The notes beneath the pieces are model-generated. The model ran no database searches, had not been told where the DNA came from, and saw only the letters and a list, made by a program, of their open reading frames with translations. The translations under genes and the position numbers were made by a program. 64,000 nucleotides of DNA, taken from NCBI GenBank assembly GCA_021234535.1, contig CM037843.1:21855911-21919910 (forward strand), given 5' to 3'. Numbering within the stretch: position 1 is the first letter of the stretch; each line of letters starts with the position of its first letter. The DNA is from Stichopus chloronotus. Lineage: Eukaryota > Echinodermata > Holothuroidea > Aspidochirotida > Stichopodidae. Of this stretch, positions 57,947 to 64,000 are shown piece after piece.

Positions 57947-60491
57947 GATGTCACACAACCTTTAATGACTGCCTTTTCTTTATGGTGTGCGGTTCCTTCC
58001 CAAGTTTCACCATTTTTATCATGTCTACGAAGAGCTAAAAAAGCCACATCATGTTCCACGAGAGTACATCTTGGGATAGAGCATGCGTGTGTGTTACAGT
58101 TGTCTGATGTCATTGAATATTTGAATTATTTCATGAAGAGGTGAAATGGGTTGACAAGAAACTGTAAGATAAATTCTGCTAAGTACAAATAACAGCATTA
58201 GACTGCCATAGATTGTAGAAAAAGCAACCCCCCCCAAAAAAAGTTGCGATTATAACAGTAGACAGAACTATGGTGGGCCATAGTTTGGGTAGGGACCTGT
58301 GTTTTCACCTTGGTAGTTTGTAGTAATGAATTGTACTACGTAAAAACAACTTAGTATCATGAATTACCACAAATTGCTTACTTGTTGTTGCAAATAACAA
58401 GATAAAATGCATATTCTACCAGATCCCAACAAGTAGGTCACTGTCCAAAACAAAGAAATTACATCCATTTCTAACTAGTGTGGCTAGGGGACAATTAAAC
58501 CACTGGGAAAAGGATTGTATTGATCATTCTTACCCTTTTTATGGGAGGGCAGTGACTGAGTGCAGTACAGGATAATACAGTCCTTTATTTGCATTGGGGT
58601 TGGTGATTATGCCACTTTAAGTGACATAAGACAATGAAGACAATTGAGTTATTTGATGGATTTCTCAAAAATGGCATTTCTTGGCAAACTGAGATTGAAA
58701 AACAATTATTTTTAGAATATTACTTAATGCCATAAGTTGAAACTACCCATAGCGACTAAGAAAAATGTAATCAAATAGCCAAACTTAGAGGGGGAGAGTT
58801 CTCACGAAAGGACTGAATGGATACGTATATAATCAACCAATTACAAAATTAATGATGTACTGATGTAGACGTGCTCATCATCCACATCTGATTCTCTCAG
58901 TACCTTTTAAACGACACCTCGCTCAACCTGTGAGATGCCTTGGAAACTGAGGGAGGGATGTCAATACTATAAATGTTTAAACTGTAAAGACAACAGTATC
59001 TTACGTGACAAAAAAAAAAGAAAGACGAAGTTTGCTCTAAGATTTATACCTGCTGTGAGGTAAGACCATCCTTTCAAAACTGCTTGTTAAATTTCTAAGT
59101 ATACAAAAGTTAACATTACAAATGAGACAGAGAGCCCTATAAATGACCGTCAATGGAGATTGATTGTCATATCATCGCTAAAATGGCAGACTGCAAAAAA
59201 AAAGAGGCTGAAATCAATCAAGAGGATAATGCACAAAACTAAAATAGAGTGACGTAACAGTTACAAGGAAATGGTGGTCCATAGTACAAAGGAAACTTCT
59301 AGAAATTACTCCAAAGGAAGATTCAATGAAGCCCTTAGCAAAGAAAAAAATGTGTCTTTCTTGTGCTCCATGTTTGAGGCCTGCAAACAGCAACCTTTAG
59401 ATTTGTTCATGTTGCTTGGAGAATCAAGGTTGGAGAATCAAATCTTCATTTAGGGCAATCCGGAAGGAAGACAGACAGAAAATGTGCACAAACCCTCCAG
59501 TCTTCTCCATGAAATACTACAAATAATTACTAGAGTATTTATCGAGGTGTACCATCAGAAAAAAAGGTAAATACACAAGATTTTGATGTGGTGTTAATGA
59601 GTATGACTTGAATAACATTTTGTATTTCCACAGATCACTACAGCCCACTGACTAAGATCGTGTATGTGCTGCTAATTAAATACATATCGAGACCTAGACT
59701 ACTCTCCTCATGCTCTGATCACCAACCATCTCATGCTAAGTGCAGACCCAAAGTAGAAGCGAGAGCATCAAACCTGGTAAAAACACTGACTTCAGAGCCT
59801 GATAGCCTAAAGTAGGAAGTAACATGAAAGAGCAGAGTGAGGTGTAATTATGCACTGCGGTTCCTGTGTTAAGGTCCTGCTGGCATCGTTCATGCAAAAT
59901 GGTTTAAAGCTGGATGGTAAAATCGAGGACACCGTCGAGAGAAGGTGAGCGCACGACGATGACGAACCTATCAACAGCAGATCACTACCATTTATGGTAA
60001 GTTGGCTCATCCACTGCCCAGATGCATGCCACTGGAAATTACAAAGTTGTGACTGCGAGATTGATGTTACACTTTTTAATAGTTTACTTCTCATGAGAGC
60101 GCAATTTACAACAAACTTTACCGTTGATCAAATATGATGGAGGTGAAAGCCGGTTGGGATATGATGCAAGACAACTTTACTGTTAGGAATATACTATAGA
60201 TCTACTTTAATTCTAAAAATTACACCAAAATCCCTTCTTCTTGGGTGTCTTATCTAAGTCATACCTTCACTGGAAAATGAACCCTCCTCTGCTAACTTCT
60301 CTAGAGTATATATATGCTTAATAACTACAACAGTGTAACATCACAGTGGCAGAAGATGCGATTAATACCCAACACCATCTTTGTACTGTAGGGAACATTT
60401 TTTTCTTAAAAACAACAATTTCTCCATAATCACTAATTGTACAAAAGAGCCTTTGGGATATCGATAAAGGCAAGTGTATACACATCCTCAC
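57947..60491 (-). other. Intron, right of the nested A/B element
   Basis: AT-rich DNA without a recognised exon; a 33-nt open stretch near 59.78 kb was considered and rejected. Confidence 0.5.
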
Positions 60492-60632
60492 CTCCATTAC
60501 CAATCGATTTGGGAGGCCTCCTCATGATGCTCGGCTGTCGAGGTAGCTGAGGATGGAGGGATGCCTGGTATCTCATTATCAGCTCGTCTTCACTATCGGA
60601 TGAACTTTCGTCTTCGTAGCCGTAGCTTTGGT
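60492..60632 (-). CDS. SYT14: SYT14/16-like exon: Ser/Asp/Glu juxtamembrane segment
   Basis: Phase 1 to phase 1, 141 nt, acceptor TTCGTTGAAG and donor GTGAGG. The peptide begins DQSYGYEDESSSDSEDE, continues LIMRYQASL, and ends with a basic RRPPKSIGNG stretch. The SSSxSEDExxxxYxxxL pattern matches the exon at the same place in vertebrate SYT14, which supports orthology. The cluster of acidic Ser sites looks suited to casein-kinase-2-type phosphorylation (inference). The basic Arg-Arg-Pro-Pro tail then leads into either the 39-nt microexon or the next acidic exon, and both joins keep the frame. Confidence 0.9.
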
Positions 60633-61697
60633 CTTCAACGAATAATAAATGAACCAATCAAAGATCTCACCAAAGTCAAAACGAGGAAAGTACATGTAGT
60701 CACCACTTAGCAAAATTATCAATAGGCATGTCTCTCCATGAGCAACTGTAGAACATTTTCAGCATTTAAAAATAGCACAATGATTAGTGAAAAGCTGAGG
60801 ATGCTTCAGGTCGTGACACCAGGCCGTAGAACTAGAAATTCAAAAGGCTTAGTGATTCCTTGCCTCATGATATATATTGTAACAAACATGAATCACCCAC
60901 ATGACAAGCATGAGATCCACACAGTTATCCTAGTTGAGATACCATCTCAGAGGGCTAAACAGAGACACTGTTTACACAGTAAATGGTTAAGTCCATTGAG
61001 CACCTGGCTCAACAGGCTGTATGATTTATTCTGGACATTGTGGTTTCTACTGGCAGTCAACTGCACATGATAAATTATGTCAGATAACAGTGACCAATTT
61101 GAACAGAGGTGGGTCAGTTACAATTTGATTCATTCAATTAAGCAATCACAGTTCATGCACGCTCAAGGGTATTTGATCCAAATGATCAGTAATTTAGTTC
61201 TTTTTATAAAACTAATAACCCGTGGTATATTTAATTAATCAATTCCAATTTACAATTCATGCATGCTCACATGTCCTTATGAGGACAGTGGCATAAGGAT
61301 CGCCAAATAATAATCTTTGATACCAAATTTAATGTTGTGCTCATGTTTTCTTTAAGGTTATTGAAGAGACAATGTTGGTATGTCCTACAGTAAAAGAAGT
61401 TCTTGTGCATCAAAAAAAACAGGAAACGATACTAGTTATATTTTTTGTGGTTTTCACAATATATTCTGAAAGGTGAACATGCATTTCATTTTCGTTAATA
61501 TATGCCAGAAGCCCAAAAAGCAGCGCACCTCCCTGTTATTACCAGGCAACTCCCTACCCTAGTATTACAATATTTCTCGTCTAAACAGTGCTGCCAACCT
61601 CAAGTGCTTCAAGCCAAATGATAATATGTTACTGCCAAAACTATTTGGCCCTCTACTAAAAACTGTAGGCCAATATTACCTACTTTCATTTTTAACA
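60633..61697 (-). other. Intron, left of the 156-bp tandem array
   Basis: Nothing recognised apart from ordinary AT-rich sequence. Confidence 0.5.
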
Positions 61698-62290
61698 ATT
61701 TGATGTCAAATAACCCCAAACTAACTTTCATCTCTACCAAAATGTGTAGGAACCATCAAATCAACAAGACTGGATTCTACATTACAAGAATAAAATTCAC
61801 TGGAAGGACTGTTCTTTAAATATTGCATATTCCAATTTTTCACATTTTGACCTCCCATGACCCCAAATGACCTTTCACCTCTGCCAAAAACAATAGGGAT
61901 CATCTACTTGATATGGGCAATCCACATGCTTACTATGAGATCTCTCACATTTATCGTTCTGGAGATATCATATTTACAAGCAATTTTCAAGGTATTTACC
62001 TTTTGACCTCTGGTGACCCCAAATGACCTTTGACCTCCACCAAAAACAATAGGGATCATCTACTCAATAAGAGCAATCTACATGCCAAGTATGAGATCAC
62101 TCAGAGTTACACTTCTGGAGATATGGTGTTTACAAGCAATTTTCAAGGTATTTACCTTTTGACGTCTGATGACCCCAAATGACCTTCGACCTCCAATAGA
62201 AACAATAGGGATCATCTACTCAATATGGGCAATCTACATGCCAAGTATGAGATCACTCAGAGTTACGCTTCTTGAGATATCGTGTTTACA
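61698..62290. repeat. 156-bp tandem repeat rich in AGGTCA half-sites
   Basis: Units begin at 61845, 62001 and 62157, exactly 156 bp apart, with a diverged unit before them. Each holds a TGACC-rich block, then AAACAATAGGGATCATCTAC, GGCAATCTACATGCCAAGTA-like and TTACAAGCAATTTTCAAGG strings. The unit at 62024-62036 contains TGACCTTTGACCT, a perfect DR1 nuclear-receptor site on the opposite strand. Related, more decayed sequence appears near 9.5-9.95 and 45.9-46.2 kb. It lies in the intron after the transmembrane exon. Confidence 0.85.
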
Positions 62291-62742
62291 AGCAGGCGTC
62301 ACACATGCACCTACATACACACACACGACATCACCATCGCATAGATTCCTTCTACCTTCAGCAAGGAATCAAAAAACAGATGCGGAAGGGGTTAAAGCTG
62401 CAGTACAGTAAGTTCCAAAGGTAACTGGCCAGCACAATGGCAGCTTTTGTGTGGGGTCCAGGAGACAAATGCAGGATTCACAAAATCCTGCACACTTGGG
62501 CATACACAGTTAATGGCAGGTTTGAGGGGTCAGGGCACAGAGTGAGGCAATGAATGAGGAGCTGAGAACCAGAACGGGGCAGCAGAACTGAGCACAGACT
62601 CGACATTTGAAAGTTTGGTGAGAATATGGAAAATCTTGTCAAGGGAGTTGGTACAGTGGTATCAGCAGAGCAAACCAGCACAAGTATTGCTCACATGATA
62701 TGTATTAAAGCTGCACATACAAAATGTATTAATTTTTCTTAC

Positions 62743-62907
62743 CCAAATTGGACTTTTCTTTCTTATTGATTGGCTTTTCATTCTCCAGACATGGGAAACC
62801 TCCACAGTTTGCAAAACACATGGCTTTGTTGAGGTACAGGAAGAAGAGCACCAAGAGAAGCAACAGCATAAAGATGATGCCCATGAAAACGATGGCCTCT
62901 ACCGGAA
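62743..62907 (-). CDS. SYT14: SYT14/16-like exon: transmembrane anchor
   Basis: Phase 1 to phase 1 exon of 55 codons. The acceptor follows a T/G-rich tract (TTTGTGTATACGCAG) and the donor is GTAAGA. It opens VPVEAIVFMGIIF and continues through about 22 hydrophobic residues rich in Leu and Phe, then LYLNKAMCFANCGGFP and a Lys/Glu-rich tail. Vertebrate SYT14 has the same plan at its membrane anchor, a leucine-rich helix followed by a Cys-containing GGFP motif. Three cysteines just after the membrane segment are candidate palmitoylation sites, which is inference. The split codon joins the next exon as GAC (Asp). The upstream exon that would supply the short extracytoplasmic N-terminus is not recognised within the window. 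Confidence 0.92.
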
Positions 62908-63183
62908 CTGCGTATACACAAACAAACAAATCAAGAATCAGCAAAGTTATGTAGATACGAGACACGACAGACAGCGACGGATGGTCAGCACGAGAAATGT
63001 GTGTATAAACACACAAAGAATCAGTAATGTACATACATTGTAACTGTCAATAATTGCAGCAGCCTGCACTGGCACAGTGCACACAAAGAAAACCAGAAGT
63101 ACGCCATAGGTGACGTGGTGTACCAGCGTGACAGTCAGAAACAACCGGCTTAAATACGCCCGTGTTCCTTTAAGAGCTACGTG

Positions 63184-63333
63184 ATGTGGGACAATTTAGA
63201 TGGAGAGACATTGGATCTATCTACCATGGCAAACAGACCGCAAGATCTCAGGCGCACTTCTGTTGAAGAAGAACAACTCCCAGACCTGCATACTCTTATT
63301 ACTGCTTTAAACGCTGCTAACTCTATTAAGTGA
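63184..63333 (+). CDS. Short plus-strand ORF, possible first exon of a divergent gene
   Basis: A 49-codon frame starts MWDNLDGETLDLSTMANRPQ and continues DLRRTSVEEEQLPDLHTLIT with ALNAANSIK before TGA. A second in-frame ATG at 63226 has a good start context (CTACCATGG). Codon choice and the acidic-to-amphipathic profile look like real protein. A good splice donor, AA/GTGAGC, overlaps the stop at about 63329, so it may be a first coding exon spliced to exons beyond the window. It is not recognised and could be a transposon fragment. It lies a few hundred bases from the minus-strand transmembrane exon, on the opposite strand. Confidence 0.35.
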   Translation: MWDNLDGETLDLSTMANRPQDLRRTSVEEEQLPDLHTLITALNAANSIK

Positions 63334-64000
63334 GCGATAATTTAGTTTTTTAAGTTTACTGAACCTTGAGAGTCAAAAACCATAGTTTATATTATTTCTG
63401 TTTTCCTGTAACATCATCTTCTACCTTGACACACTGTAAATTACCTTGACAATGCTCCTGAAATCCTTGCAGGTTGGGGACTAAAAGACGGAAATTTTTC
63501 ATCTATTGCAATCACTTATTACGACACAAAATACTGTATTTACACAAAAAAGGAAAAAAAAACCCTGACATTTCGAACAGAGCTAAGATTCACAAACACC
63601 CCCAAAAATCTACAAGCTCATTGCAGTGCAACGTCAATTAAAGTCATTGGGGTTATCTTTTTGAAGTCACATCCAAAGTATGTAAATCCTCAACATGTTC
63701 CTTTATTTCTTTGGGTTTGCTCATTTATTGTACTTACTGAACAGTATGGCAAAAATGTTTGCTTGATAACATTAAATAATTATAGATTAAGATGTGAAGA
63801 TTCAACAATACTGTTTTGAAAAAGTCTTTTTAATTTTCTATTATCTCTCTTTTTGTTTAATACCTAACCTTTCTAAAATGCATGACCATTTCAATGCCAA
63901 TGGCCTCCGCCATTTGACCCCTACAATCATTTCATACACTGCAACTTAACCTTGATCCCAACTGCAAGCACCACTGCTCTGCAGTGTTGACTCTTTCCAT
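63334..64000. other. Right edge, nothing recognised
   Basis: AT-rich. No second exon for the plus-strand ORF and no first exon for the synaptotagmin gene could be recognised. Confidence 0.5.

Larger units (their letters stand above)
16570..62907 (-). other. SYT14: Synaptotagmin-14/16-like gene, visible extent (N-terminal exon missing)
   Basis: This is a multi-exon gene read right to left. The core is recognised from memory of vertebrate SYT14/SYT16: a membrane anchor followed by a GGFP motif, a Ser-rich SEDE exon, two tandem C2 domains and a C-terminal WHALLES. SYT14 and SYT16 are calcium-independent, membrane-linked C2 proteins thought to act in membrane trafficking. Introns range from under 1 kb to about 9 kb and carry many repeats. 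Seen directly are splice sites with matching phases at most junctions. The unusual part is a very long linker between anchor and C2A, roughly 1,600 residues against about 250 in vertebrates. Inference: an unduplicated SYT14/16 orthologue with lineage-specific linker exons. The first coding exon, promoter and poly(A) site are not established. Confidence 0.92.

Noticed and set aside
59776..59808. 33-nt in-frame open stretch flanked by AG and GT on the minus strand
   Set aside because: The donor GTTTGA is poor and the peptide (YQALKSVFLP) is unlike the polar linker. Chance is likely.
62947..63144. Hydrophobic minus-strand frame upstream of the transmembrane exon, considered as its first exon
   Set aside because: There is no ATG in frame at the start, and its possible donors (AAT/GTATGT) leave the wrong phase for the phase-1 transmembrane exon.
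1..64000. CRISPR array, rRNA, tRNA, bacterial operon or viral genome
   Set aside because: No regularly spaced short repeats with unique spacers, no recognised cloverleaf or rRNA core sequence, and the gene structure is clearly eukaryotic. The only reverse transcriptase is a broken LINE copy.

Overview
The window is animal genomic DNA: AT-rich, intron-rich and full of dispersed repeats. It is dominated by one split gene on the minus strand. No bacterial-type operon, CRISPR array, rRNA or tRNA was recognised. Several repeat families (AGGTCA-rich 156-bp tandem units, units rich in a CAGGGGCTTTG-like string, the AGCGGAGCGCCACC family) together with an undivided SYT14/SYT16-type gene suggest a marine invertebrate deuterostome, probably an echinoderm and perhaps a sea cucumber. 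That placement is inference from memory of repeat style.

The gene encodes a synaptotagmin-14/16-like protein. Transcription runs from high to low coordinates. The first coding exon was not found and probably lies beyond the right edge. In order the visible exons are: transmembrane exon (62743-62907); Ser/Asp/Glu exon (60492-60632); a 39-nt microexon (56542-56580); an acidic exon (52751-53092); a giant 2.5-kb exon (47223-49716); an acidic exon with amphipathic segments (37040-37940); four shorter linker exons (34119-34301, 32157-32275, 27709-27955, 23913-24073); C2A (21346-21744); the C2A-C2B linker (19321-19522); and two C2B exons (17631-17746, 16570-16773), ending in the family WHxL motif and a stop. 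Reading phases fit at most junctions. The exceptions are the entries to the 2.5-kb exon and the 37-kb exon, which enter in phase 0 after exons ending in phase 1. Each has weaker phase-1 acceptors a little further in, and each could also be used with an internal promoter.

Together the exons would give a protein of roughly 1,900 residues, against about 550 in vertebrate SYT14. Nearly all the extra length lies between the membrane anchor and C2A. It is predicted to be disordered and carries dynein-light-chain-like TQT motifs, a proline-rich plus basic patch, a duplicated W..SR...F...DG.LY..T motif, and blocks of Asp/Glu/Tyr alternating with amphipathic helices. A candidate alternative first exon (50245-50349) with a CRE-like inverted pair upstream could make a form without the transmembrane segment. 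Both C2 domains lack the usual calcium-binding aspartates.

Region by region: 1-16.5 kb is intergenic, with a dead CR1/L2-like LINE, two non-autonomous repeat families and poly-G tracts. 16.5-63 kb is the gene, whose introns hold two 198-bp TA-flanked MITEs, a nested transposon insertion near 57.2 kb, and degenerate tandem repeats at 41.9-43.1, 44.3-45.0 and 61.7-62.3 kb. The last kilobase holds a short plus-strand ORF ending in a good splice donor, which may be the first exon of a divergent gene or a transposon remnant.
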